This document shows positions 1 to 5,412 of a stretch of DNA of 5,412 nucleotides, one piece after another. The position numbers and the translations under genes are program-made. The DNA comes from Bacillota bacterium (lineage in GTDB: Bacteria > Bacillota > Clostridia > Clostridiales > Clostridiaceae): contig JAFADP010000067.1 of assembly GCA_023424785.1 (NCBI GenBank), positions 1 through 5,412 on the forward strand, in the 5' to 3' direction. Numbering within the stretch: position 1 is the first letter of the stretch; each line of letters opens with the position of its first letter. The notes under the pieces were generated by a model that saw only the letters and a list, made by a program, of their open reading frames with translations, was not told the DNA's origin and ran no database searches.

Positions 1-440
1 GAATTCGTCCAGAGAGACTTTCTTACGATTATATAAAAGAATCTCAAGAATGTGTAATTAACTTAACAACAAAGGATTTAGTTAAGGTTGTAGATTACTG
101 TGGTGTTAGAAGTGGAAGAAAGGAAGATAAAATAAAACACTTTGGATTAAAACTTGATAAAGGTGTTGCTATTTCTACTCCATCTCTTTCAAAGTCACCT
201 GTGGCTCTTGAGTGTATAGTAAAATCCATAACTCCTCTTGGAACCCATGATATGTTCTTATTGGAAGTTAAAAATATTAAAGTTGATGAGGATATTATAG
301 ATGAAAAAGGTAGAATATGCTTTAATAAAGCAAATTTAATATGTTATTCTCATGGTGAATATTTTGGATTAAATTCAAAGCCTCTAGGTTCTTTTGGATA
401 TTCTGTTAGAAAGAAAAAGAAAAAGAGAACTTCTAAGTAA
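1..440 (+). CDS. Flavin reductase-family protein, C-terminal part (5' end outside window)
   Basis: The reading frame is open from position 3 to a TAA at 438-440 and gives 145 residues with no start, so the gene enters from the left. The sequence matches the C-terminal three quarters of the FMN-binding flavin reductase-like (flavoredoxin) family, which is usually about 180-190 residues. Visible family features are the opening IRPERLSYDYI, a VDYCGVRSGR segment (fragment residues 30-39), the strand GTHDMFLLEV (80-89) and the closing pattern YSHGEYFGL...LGSFGYSV (115-135). Family members bind FMN and either reduce flavin with NAD(P)H or pass electrons to partners, in the cytoplasm; the partner cannot be inferred here. 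The tail is a lysine-rich stretch (KKKKKR) after the last family-like residue. The GTG at 201 is an internal valine codon, not a start, because the homology runs straight through it. Family is fairly sure; exact substrate is unknown. Confidence 0.85.
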   Translation, partial: IRPERLSYDYIKESQECVINLTTKDLVKVVDYCGVRSGRKEDKIKHFGLKLDKGVAISTPSLSKSPVALECIVKSITPLGTHDMFLLEVKNIKVDEDIIDEKGRICFNKANLICYSHGEYFGLNSKPLGSFGYSVRKKKKKRTSK

Positions 441-455
441 AATTTTACATATTTG

Positions 456-484
456 TTGTCTATTATTATGAATAATTATATACT
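456..484 (+). promoter_or_regulatory. Sigma-A-type promoter for the lipoprotein-birA pair
   Basis: A -35-like TTGTCT (456-461, 4 of 6 to TTGACA) is followed after exactly 17 bases by TATACT (479-484, 5 of 6 to TATAAT). This would start transcription near 491, about 27 bases before the lipoprotein ATG. The spacer contains a perfect 6-bp inverted repeat around ATG (462-476), made only of A and T. The match is by eye in AT-rich DNA. Confidence 0.6.
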
Positions 485-517
485 AAATATAGTTATGACT
501 TTAATGGGGGTAGTACT

Positions 518-1069
518 ATGAGAAAAAAAATATTATTAATGTTTACTTTAATTATTACTATGTTTACTTTTATAGGATGCTCTAGTAATAATACACCAAC
601 TAAAGCTGTAAGATCTCACTTTAAAAATATAGAAAAACAAATTTCTAAAGATAAATCTAGAGAAATATTAAGTACTTTTATTAGTGAAGAAGATGATAAT
701 ATTAGTACCGAACTTTCTAATGCTTTACTTAATGCAATAGGTAAAATAGATGTTAAAGTTGATAGTGAAAATATATCTGGAGATAATGCTGAAGTAGAAG
801 TATCTGTTATAGGTGTAAATTTAGAAGATGTTATTGTATCTTATGTTTCAAGATGTATTTCTGAAACTTCTTCTCTTGAAGGTTTATCAGAAGAAGAAGC
901 TACAAAGCGTGGTCAAAAAATTCTTATTGAAGAACTTAATAATTCAACTACAGAAGAAAGAAAAGGCGTAATTAACTTAACTAAAGACTCAGATGGTAAC
1001 TGGATTGTTACTGAAGATGATTGCTATACTTCAGTTCTTACAGGAATATCAACTTCTGATAATGAATAA
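518..1069 (+). CDS. Small secreted lipoprotein of unknown function
   Basis: The 183-residue product starts with a typical lipoprotein signal: a basic RKK, a hydrophobic stretch (residues 5-19) and a lipobox FIGC whose Cys21 would be lipid-modified, followed by SSNN. The mature protein should therefore be anchored on the outer face of the cytoplasmic membrane. The rest (about 25-180) is acidic and soluble, with a helix-like start (PTKAVRSHFKNIEK), a beta-like middle (KIDVKVDSENISGDNAEVEVSVIGV) and a C-terminal DSDGNWIVTEDD. That layout resembles the small NTF2-like DUF4878/DUF5105 lipoproteins of clostridia, an assignment from pattern only. The start is supported by a GGGGG ribosome binding site at 506-510, seven bases before the ATG. 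It has its own promoter and lies 22 bases upstream of birA, so the two are probably co-transcribed. No catalytic motif is visible and the role is unknown. Confidence 0.85.
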   Translation: MRKKILLMFTLIITMFTFIGCSSNNTPTKAVRSHFKNIEKQISKDKSREILSTFISEEDDNISTELSNALLNAIGKIDVKVDSENISGDNAEVEVSVIGVNLEDVIVSYVSRCISETSSLEGLSEEEATKRGQKILIEELNNSTTEERKGVINLTKDSDGNWIVTEDDCYTSVLTGISTSDNE

Positions 1070-1091
1070 ATTTTTCTAGGAGTAAAAATAT

Positions 1092-2060
1092 ATGAATGAA
1101 AAATTAATTGAACTTTTAAAGTCTTCTAATGATTATATATCAGGTGAGGAAATTAGTAAGGAATTTGGACTAACTAGAGCTTCTGTATGGAAACATATTA
1201 AAGCTCTAAAGGAACTTGGATATGAAATTGAAGGTGTTTCTAGAAAAGGATATAAGCTTATTTCATGTCCTGATATAATTGTACCTAGCGAAATTTCTTC
1301 TTATTTAAACACTAAATTTATGGGAAGAGAAGTTTTTTATTTTCAAGAAATATCATCTACAAATGACTATGGCAAAACGTTAGAAGGTAAAGCTAAAAAC
1401 GGAGCTCTTGTAGTTTCTGAAACTCAAGTTGGTGGTAAAGGACGTTTAGGTAGAGTGTGGAAATCACCAAAAGGTGGCCTATGGTTTTCTTTATATTTAA
1501 CTCCAAGTATTGAGCCTATGAAAGCATCTAAGATAACTCAAGTAGCTGCAGCTGCTTTAGTTAAGGTTCTTTATGAAGAGTTTAATATTAATGCAAAAAT
1601 TAAGTGGCCTAATGACGTTTATATTAATAACAAAAAGGCTACAGGAATTCTTACAGAAATGAAGTGTGAAATGGAAAGAATTAATTATTTAATTGTAGGA
1701 ATAGGTATTAATGTTAATATTGAACCTTGTGATTTCCATGAAGATGTTAAAGATACTGCAACTTCTATTTTTATAGAAGCTGGAAAGAAAATTAATAGAA
1801 CAGAACTTCTTGGAAAGTTCTTAAATACTTTTGAGGAATTATATATTGATGTAGTAGATAATAATAACTTCTCTAATGTTGTTAATATATGCAGAACTCA
1901 TTCTTTATTAATTAATAAACAAGTTTATTGGATAGTAGGTAATAATGTAACTCCTGTTAAATGTTTAGGCATTAATGATGAAGGTGAACTTATAGTAAAA
2001 ACAGAAGATGGAAATGTTACAAATGTTATAAGTGGTGAAATAACAACTAAAATAGTATAA
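1092..2060 (+). CDS. birA: Bifunctional biotin-protein ligase / biotin repressor BirA
   Basis: BirA makes biotinyl-5'-AMP from biotin and ATP and attaches biotin to a lysine of carboxylase carrier domains; forms with a DNA-binding domain also repress biotin genes. All three expected domains are present in 322 residues. A winged helix-turn-helix occupies about residues 1-57 (ISKEFGLTRASVWKHIKALKEL, then the wing). The catalytic domain spans about 75-250, with the biotin-site STN (89-91), the adenylate loop GGKGRLGRVW (114-123), KWPND (171-175), KKATGIL with the probable catalytic Lys182, and GIGINVN (203-209). A C-terminal SH3-like domain covers about 275-322. The length agrees with E. coli BirA (321). 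AGGAG at 1078-1082 is nine bases before the ATG. It follows the lipoprotein gene by 22 bases without a terminator and is followed at once by a hairpin terminator. No biotin synthesis or transport gene lies in the window, so its regulatory targets are elsewhere. Confidence 0.97.
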   Translation: MNEKLIELLKSSNDYISGEEISKEFGLTRASVWKHIKALKELGYEIEGVSRKGYKLISCPDIIVPSEISSYLNTKFMGREVFYFQEISSTNDYGKTLEGKAKNGALVVSETQVGGKGRLGRVWKSPKGGLWFSLYLTPSIEPMKASKITQVAAAALVKVLYEEFNINAKIKWPNDVYINNKKATGILTEMKCEMERINYLIVGIGINVNIEPCDFHEDVKDTATSIFIEAGKKINRTELLGKFLNTFEELYIDVVDNNNFSNVVNICRTHSLLINKQVYWIVGNNVTPVKCLGINDEGELIVKTEDGNVTNVISGEITTKIV

Positions 2061-2094
2061 AAGGTGCTGCAAAATTGCAACACCTTTTATTTTT
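2057..2094. terminator. Rho-independent terminator between convergent birA and asnA
   Basis: A 10-bp stem pairs 2057-2066 with 2081-2090. After a single C/A mismatch the inner TGCA (2068-2071) pairs with 2076-2079, closing a four-base loop. On the + strand the 3' arm runs into a T-rich tail (TTTTATTTTTAT), a good terminator for birA. On the - strand the arm continues into a shorter T-rich run that includes the reverse of the birA end, so it can also end asnA transcripts, whose stop codon is at 2093-2095. The stem begins inside the last codons of birA. Confidence 0.88.
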
Positions 2095-3106
2095 ATAATA
2101 ATGTAATTCCGTATTCTTTACAGAATTCTATATTCTTTTCATCCCAAACTGAAGCTTGAACTTCTCCAATATGTGCTTTTCTTAAGAAGAACATACATAT
2201 TCTTGATTGTCCTATTCCTCCACCTATTGTATAAGGTAATTTACCTTCTAATAATAGTTTATGGAATTCTAGATTTTTTCTATCTTCACAGTTTGATTTT
2301 TTTAATTGTTCATTTAATGATTTTTCATCCACTCTAATTCCCATAGAAGATAATTCAAATGCTCTCTCTAAAACTGGATTCCAGAATAATATATCTCCAT
2401 TTAAGCTCCAATCATCATAGTCTGGTGCTCTTCCATCGTGTTTTTCTCCACTGTTTAAAACATCCCCTATTTTCATTATAAACACAGCTTTATGTTCTTT
2501 ACATATAGCATCTTCTCTTTCCTTTGGAGTAAGTTCTGGATACTTATCTTCAAGTTCTTGAGTTGTTATAAAGAAGATTTCCTCTGGTAAGGATTTTTCT
2601 GACTTTACTAATTGAGTCACAGAGAAGTCTTCTGTTTCCTTAAATACACCATAAATTTTATTTACAGTTTCTTTTAAAGTTTCTAGGGTTCTTTGTTCTT
2701 TAGTTATTATTTTTTCCCAGTCCCATTGATCCACATATACTGAATGAAGATTATCTAAATCTTCATCTCTTCTTATGGCATTCATGTCAGTATAAAGACC
2801 ACTTCCAACTTCAAAGTTATATCTTGCAAGACTCATTCTTTTCCATTTTGCAAGAGAATGAACGATTTCAAAATCATCATTTATTCCTTTTACATCAAAT
2901 CCAACTGGTCTTTCTACTCCATTAAGGTTATCATTTAACCCTGTGCTTTTTTTAACAAACAGAGGTGCAGATACCCTAGTAAGATTTAAAGCTTCTGAAA
3001 GTTTCTTTTCAAAAAAATCTTTAATCTTCTTGATATGCACCTCTGTTTCTATTAGTGTTTCATTACACTTGTAATTTTTTGGTATTATTAACCCTTCAAA
3101 GTTCAT
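2093..3106 (-). CDS. asnA: Aspartate-ammonia ligase (asparagine synthetase A)
   Basis: AsnA makes asparagine from aspartate, ammonia and ATP (releasing AMP and pyrophosphate) in the cytoplasm; it shares the class II aminoacyl-tRNA synthetase catalytic fold. The 337 residues are close to E. coli AsnA (330) and carry the family blocks in order: LTRVSAPLFV (42-51), GVERPVGFDVK (63-73), VHSLAKWKR (82-90), MNAIRRDE (108-115), HSVYVDQWDWEK (121-132), HDGRAPDYDDW (223-233) and the class II motif-3-like GGGIGQSR (295-302). The start is fixed by a GGGGG ribosome binding site (complement of 3114-3118) seven bases upstream of the ATG. It lies 84 bases downstream of ldh on the same strand, with no clear terminator between, so it may be read both from ldh and from its own promoter in the gap. 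The gap is too short for a T-box leader. The domain is complete, with no sign of damage. Confidence 0.97.
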   Translation of the reverse strand: MNFEGLIIPKNYKCNETLIETEVHIKKIKDFFEKKLSEALNLTRVSAPLFVKKSTGLNDNLNGVERPVGFDVKGINDDFEIVHSLAKWKRMSLARYNFEVGSGLYTDMNAIRRDEDLDNLHSVYVDQWDWEKIITKEQRTLETLKETVNKIYGVFKETEDFSVTQLVKSEKSLPEEIFFITTQELEDKYPELTPKEREDAICKEHKAVFIMKIGDVLNSGEKHDGRAPDYDDWSLNGDILFWNPVLERAFELSSMGIRVDEKSLNEQLKKSNCEDRKNLEFHKLLLEGKLPYTIGGGIGQSRICMFFLRKAHIGEVQASVWDEKNIEFCKEYGITLL

Positions 3107-3138
3107 TTCTTTTCCCCCTTAGAAAATATATCCTATAC

Positions 3139-3167
3139 ATTATAGCATAAAATTACTAAAGGAGAAA
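3139..3167 (-). promoter_or_regulatory. Probable extended -10 promoter for asnA
   Basis: On the - strand a perfect TATAAT (complement of 3139-3144) is preceded by TGC, giving the extended -10 pattern TGnTATAAT. The position 17 bases upstream reads TTTCTC (3162-3167), a poor -35, which an extended -10 can tolerate. Transcription would begin about 25-30 bases before the asnA start codon, leaving room for the ribosome site but not for a riboswitch or T-box. Confidence 0.55.
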
Positions 3168-3190
3168 ATTGCTAATTACCAAAAATTATA

Positions 3191-4141
3191 TTAAATGTGG
3201 CATTCATTTAAATGTTTCTTTAATATGCTTGCAGATGTCTTTAATAATTCTTCTTCTGATTCAGATAATGGAGTTTCTATAACTTTAACTGCCCCTTGTC
3301 TGTTAACTAGAGTAGGTACAGCTAAGTACATATCTTCGATTCCATATTGTCCTTCGAATAGACTTGATACTGTAAGTATAGTGTTTTCGTCTCTTAATAT
3401 AGCTTCTACTATTCTTGTTACAGCAAGACCTATAGCGAAGTAAGTAGCTTTCTTTCTGTTGATTATTTCATAAGCAGCATTCTTAACATCGTCAGATATA
3501 ACTTTTTGTATTTCTTCATCCCATGCAAGGTCGTTTTGTTCTACGTATCTTTGTAAGCTTTCTCCAGCTATTGAAGCACTGCTCCAAGTTACAACTGAAC
3601 TATCTCCGTGTTCACCCATTACATAAGCATGAATGTTGTTGTTGTTTACGTTGAAGTACTTTCCTATAACATACTTTAATCTTGATGTATCAAGAACTGT
3701 TCCTGAACCTATAACTCTTTCCTTAGGGAATCCTGATAACTTGTAAGTTATGTAAGCTAAAACGTCAGCTGGGTTTGAAACTACTAATAATATAGCATTT
3801 GGACTTGCAGCTGCTATTTGAGGAATGAATCCTTGGAATATCTTGTAGTTCTTTCCTATAAGGTCAAGTCTTGTTTCTCCTTCTTTTTGTCCAGCACCAG
3901 CAGTGATGATAACTATATCAGAATCCTTAGTTTCATCTATTCCACCAGCATATATGTTAACTGGAGTAACGAAAGAAGTTCCGTGAACTAAGTCCATAAC
4001 TTCTCCAAGCGCCTTATCCATGTTGATATCATAGATACATATTTCTGTAGCAACTCCACTTTGCATTAATGCATATGCAGTTGTTGCTCCAACGAAACCT
4101 GCTCCAATTATCGATACTTTTCTCTTTCTTTCACCTGTCAT
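3191..4141 (-). CDS. ldh: L-lactate dehydrogenase (NAD-dependent)
   Basis: This enzyme reduces pyruvate to L-lactate and regenerates NAD+ during fermentation, in the cytoplasm. From the chosen ATG the product has 316 residues, normal for the family. It shows the Rossmann GAGFVG (13-18), the NAD-ribose acid Asp38, the active-site loop AGAGQKEGETR (81-91) with Gln85 at the position that separates lactate (Gln) from malate (Arg) dehydrogenases, LDTSR (150-154) with Asp151 and the substrate-binding Arg154, and GEHGDS with catalytic His178. His171 sits where FBP-activated enzymes have an allosteric His, but the partner position is Lys156 rather than Arg. An in-frame GTG nine bases upstream (4148-4150) would add three residues, but it lies inside the ribosome binding site, so the ATG is preferred. 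The gene uses many C-ending codons (AAC, TTC, ATC, GAC), unlike its neighbours, as expected of a highly expressed gene. asnA follows it on the same strand. Confidence 0.97.
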   Translation of the reverse strand: MTGERKRKVSIIGAGFVGATTAYALMQSGVATEICIYDINMDKALGEVMDLVHGTSFVTPVNIYAGGIDETKDSDIVIITAGAGQKEGETRLDLIGKNYKIFQGFIPQIAAASPNAILLVVSNPADVLAYITYKLSGFPKERVIGSGTVLDTSRLKYVIGKYFNVNNNNIHAYVMGEHGDSSVVTWSSASIAGESLQRYVEQNDLAWDEEIQKVISDDVKNAAYEIINRKKATYFAIGLAVTRIVEAILRDENTILTVSSLFEGQYGIEDMYLAVPTLVNRQGAVKVIETPLSESEEELLKTSASILKKHLNECHI

Positions 4142-4146
4142 GAATT

Positions 4147-4153
4147 TCACCTC
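4147..4153 (-). promoter_or_regulatory. ldh ribosome binding site that decides the start codon
   Basis: The - strand reads GAGGTGA, complementary to the 16S rRNA tail, five bases before the ATG at 4139-4141. The alternative GTG start (4148-4150) is part of this same motif and has no other well-placed ribosome site upstream, so initiation at the ATG is the more likely reading. Confidence 0.75.
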
Positions 4154-4225
4154 ATCAATATATTTCTTTAGTGTAGTACAGTAATTACTATATTATTATT
4201 CCTATAATTTAATAATTTATACTGC

Positions 4226-4254
4226 ATTATAAATCTTACACAAAAATTCGACAT
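4226..4254 (-). promoter_or_regulatory. Probable ldh promoter
   Basis: On the - strand a perfect TATAAT (complement of 4226-4231) lies 17 bases from ATGTCG (complement of 4249-4254, 3 of 6 to TTGACA). Transcription would start near 4219, giving a leader of about 78 bases. A competing choice overlaps it: TTGTGT then 16 bases then TATAAA, shifted by about 10 bases toward ldh. The region is so AT-rich that only the perfect -10 with correct spacing gives some weight. Confidence 0.5.
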
Positions 4255-4307
4255 AAGTCTATATTCGTTTTTAACTAAATATTAATATTATTTGTAATTT
4301 CCTATAC

Positions 4308-4321
4308 CGTAAACGTTTTTT
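4308..4321. promoter_or_regulatory. Weak cre-like (CcpA) site between divergent ldh and exonuclease promoters
   Basis: The + strand reads CGTAAACGTTTTTT. It keeps the central AA-n-CG-n-T core of the catabolite-responsive element TGWAANCGNTNWCA but misses about three of its fixed outer positions on either strand. It lies upstream of both divergent promoters, about 55 bases from the ldh -35 and about 30 bases before the exonuclease -35. CcpA control of ldh is known in Firmicutes, but this match is only suggestive. The rest of the 276-base gap (4142-4417) holds the two promoters and AT-rich sequence, with no reading frame or RNA gene that I can support. Confidence 0.25.
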
Positions 4322-4353
4322 TATCCCGTATTGTAATTTTATCTCATTATGTA

Positions 4354-4382
4354 TTATAAATTTCTTTTATATATGTTATAAT
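4354..4382 (+). promoter_or_regulatory. Probable promoter for the exonuclease gene
   Basis: A perfect TATAAT (4377-4382) is preceded by TGT, giving an extended -10, and lies 17 bases after TTATAA (4354-4359, 3 of 6 to TTGACA). Transcription would begin near 4389, about 29 bases before the ATG. A second possible promoter just upstream is TTGTAA (4331-4336), 18 bases, then TATAAA (4355-4360). Confidence 0.55.
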
Positions 4383-4417
4383 TTTTGGGTAAGAGATAAT
4401 TTCAGGAGGAATATATT

Positions 4418-5035
4418 ATGAAATTACTTATTTTCGACACTGAAACAACAAGCTTAAAACCTGGGCAAATATGTCAATTAAGCTACATTGTAATAGATGC
4501 TTCAAAAAAGCCTCAAGAAACTGTTGGGCACAATTTCTTTTTTGCTGTAGAAGAAGTAGATCCTTCAGCTGAAGCTATTCATGGCTTCTCTGCAGAAAAA
4601 TTATATGATTTATCAAATGGCTTATACTTTGAAGATACTTGTGAAGAATTTTTAAAAGACTTTGAAGAAGCAGACTTTATAATTGGACATAATGTTAACT
4701 TTGATATTAGATTTTTAAAGCATGAATTAGATGGATTATGTATTGATTATGAGCCAAAGAACGTATTTTGTACTATGCAATACTATAGAGATATATGTAG
4801 AATTCCTAAATCAAATGGAGAAATTAAAAATCCAAAACTTGAAGAAGTTATTGATTATTTAGGAATTACTAAAGATCGAATTTCTAAAAAAGCTGATGAA
4901 TTATTCCAAGGAAGTGGAGATTATCACGATGCAAGATTTGATACTGCTGCTACTTATCTTACAATAATTGAAGGCCTTAAAAAGAAAAAGATACGTCCAG
5001 GGTATTTCTCAGACTTATTAAAGAAAAAGAGGTAA
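4418..5035 (+). CDS. DEDDh-family 3'-5' exonuclease (DnaQ-like, stand-alone)
   Basis: The 205-residue protein is a single DnaQ/RNase T-type exonuclease domain that would remove 3'-terminal nucleotides using two metal ions. All acidic ligands are visible: Exo I FDTETT with Asp7 and Glu9, Exo II GHNVNFDIRFL with Asp96, and Exo III YHDARFD with His170 and Asp175, fitting the HxAxxD form that defines the DEDDh class. IHGFSAEKL (54-62) and the LEEVIDYLGI block (141-150) are also typical. There is no polymerase, helicase or GIY-YIG domain, so it is not PolC or a DinG-type protein. It could act as an extra proofreading subunit, a repair nuclease or an RNA-trimming enzyme; the sequence does not decide. 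The C-terminus is lysine-rich (KKKKIRPG...LLKKKR), which may help nucleic-acid contact. A strong AGGAGGA (4404-4410) lies seven bases before the ATG. It is transcribed alone, divergently from ldh, and its stop codon lies inside the terminator stem. Confidence 0.93.
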   Translation: MKLLIFDTETTSLKPGQICQLSYIVIDASKKPQETVGHNFFFAVEEVDPSAEAIHGFSAEKLYDLSNGLYFEDTCEEFLKDFEEADFIIGHNVNFDIRFLKHELDGLCIDYEPKNVFCTMQYYRDICRIPKSNGEIKNPKLEEVIDYLGITKDRISKKADELFQGSGDYHDARFDTAATYLTIIEGLKKKKIRPGYFSDLLKKKR

Positions 5036-5057
5036 GGAACTAACCTTACCTTTTTTT
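5024..5057. terminator. Bidirectional terminator between the exonuclease and M48 protease genes
   Basis: AGGTAAGG (5030-5037) pairs perfectly with CCTTACCT (5044-5051) around a six-base AACTAA loop. The 3' arm runs directly into a T tract (5051-5057), and on the - strand the hairpin is followed by an equally T-rich run from the A tract at 5021-5028. A-T pairing plus one G-T wobble can lengthen the stem to 5024/5057. The exonuclease TAA (5033-5035) is within the 5' arm, and the convergent protease stop is only 11 bases beyond the T tract. Confidence 0.92.
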
Positions 5058-5067
5058 CTTTACATAC

Positions 5068-5412
5068 CTATTTTTTTGCATAACTATTTGAAAGTTCTAT
5101 TCTTTCTTTTGTGGTAGGATGACTATAAACTAAAAGCTTATATATTTTATCTACATCTACAGGAGAAAGGTTTGTTTCTATAAATTTAATTTCTAGAGTT
5201 CCATTTGTGTAATAATCACCTGTTTTCTCTATGGCAAATCTATCTGCTTCTACTTCTACTTTCCTTGAATAAGCCATTTCAATTGGAGTTGTTATAATGC
5301 TTATTAAATTTAGTATAAATATTAATTTAACTAAATTATCTAAGGTTCTATAATCTTTTCCATATCTTCTTTCCATTATTGCATTAACTGCAATTAATGA
5401 AAGAATAGTTAA
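5068..5412 (-). CDS. M48 (Ste24-type) membrane metalloprotease, C-terminal part (5' end outside window)
   Basis: The frame is open from the right edge (5412) to the stop at 5068-5070, giving 114 residues, so the gene continues beyond the window; the ATG at 5374-5376 is an internal methionine. The fragment matches the end of M48 zinc endopeptidases of the Ste24/CAAX protease 1 group. It begins in the tail of a hydrophobic segment (LTILSLIAVNAI) and has a second one (about residues 26-45, LVKLIFILNLISIITTPIEM). Then comes SRKVEVEADRFA (50-60), whose Glu53 should be the third zinc ligand and Asp57 the conserved acid, and later SHPTTKERIE, the conserved C-terminal HP..ER block. The HExxH that supplies the other zinc ligands would lie upstream and cannot be checked here. 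Members cut membrane or misfolded proteins at the cytoplasmic membrane; the substrate is unknown. Confidence 0.88.
   Translation of the reverse strand, partial: LTILSLIAVNAIMERRYGKDYRTLDNLVKLIFILNLISIITTPIEMAYSRKVEVEADRFAIEKTGDYYTNGTLEIKFIETNLSPVDVDKIYKLLVYSHPTTKERIELSNSYAKK

Noticed and set aside
1..6. An EcoRI site (GAATTC) exactly at the window start, suggesting a clone end
   Set aside because: Several other GAATTC sites occur inside the window, for example near 1644, 2123 and 4800, so the site is common here and the coincidence says little.
201..440. A separate 79-residue gene starting at GTG 201
   Set aside because: The frame is open upstream to the left edge and the flavin reductase similarity continues through this point, so it is the tail of a larger gene.
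3140..3190. A terminator between ldh and asnA
   Set aside because: Only repeated GTAATT words in direct orientation are seen. No GC-containing stem followed by a T run is present on the - strand.
3195..3443. An 82-codon open frame on the + strand
   Set aside because: It is wholly antisense to the 3' part of ldh, has no ribosome binding site and resembles no protein I recognise; the ldh frame with all its motifs explains this DNA.
4180..4189. Palindrome AGTAATTACT in the ldh leader as an operator
   Set aside because: It is short, almost pure A/T and has no matching copy near the promoter. It cannot be told from chance.
4268..4285. A possible Rex (NADH-sensing repressor) site upstream of ldh
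   Set aside because: TTTTTAA-n4-ATATTAA matches the TTGTTAA-n4-TTAACAA consensus at only about 10 of 14 positions, with the second half poor. That is not beyond chance in such AT-rich DNA.

Overview
The window is a stretch of AT-rich chromosome that fits a low-GC Firmicute of the Clostridium sensu stricto type. The signs are strongly A/T-ending codons in most genes, strong AGGAGG/GGGGG-type ribosome binding sites, short intergenic gaps, and proteins that read like clostridial family members. The species cannot be told from the sequence alone.

Layout, left to right. (1) The 3' end of a flavin reductase-family (flavoredoxin-like) gene on the + strand, cut by the left edge. (2) A + strand pair that probably forms one transcript: a small secreted lipoprotein of unknown function, with its own good sigma-A-type promoter, followed 22 bases later by birA (biotin-protein ligase with an N-terminal DNA-binding domain). 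A hairpin terminator follows birA and probably serves both directions. (3) Two - strand genes, asnA (ammonia-dependent asparagine synthetase) downstream of ldh (L-lactate dehydrogenase). A promoter-like extended -10 lies in the 84-base gap before asnA. (4) A divergent control region of about 276 bases between ldh (-) and a stand-alone DEDDh 3'-5' exonuclease gene (+), holding both promoters and a weak catabolite-repression-like site. (5) A second bidirectional terminator, then the 3' end of an M48 (Ste24-type) membrane metalloprotease gene on the - strand, cut by the right edge.

The genes look like ordinary housekeeping functions placed side by side: biotin attachment, asparagine synthesis, NADH reoxidation by lactate formation, nucleic-acid processing and membrane proteolysis. 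I see no mobile element, CRISPR array, RNA gene, toxin-antitoxin pair or defence cassette, and no clear previously undescribed system. The points most worth a second look are the ldh/exonuclease control region, the ldh start codon and its altered allosteric-site residue, the conserved-pair question for the lipoprotein and birA, and the compact bidirectional terminators.
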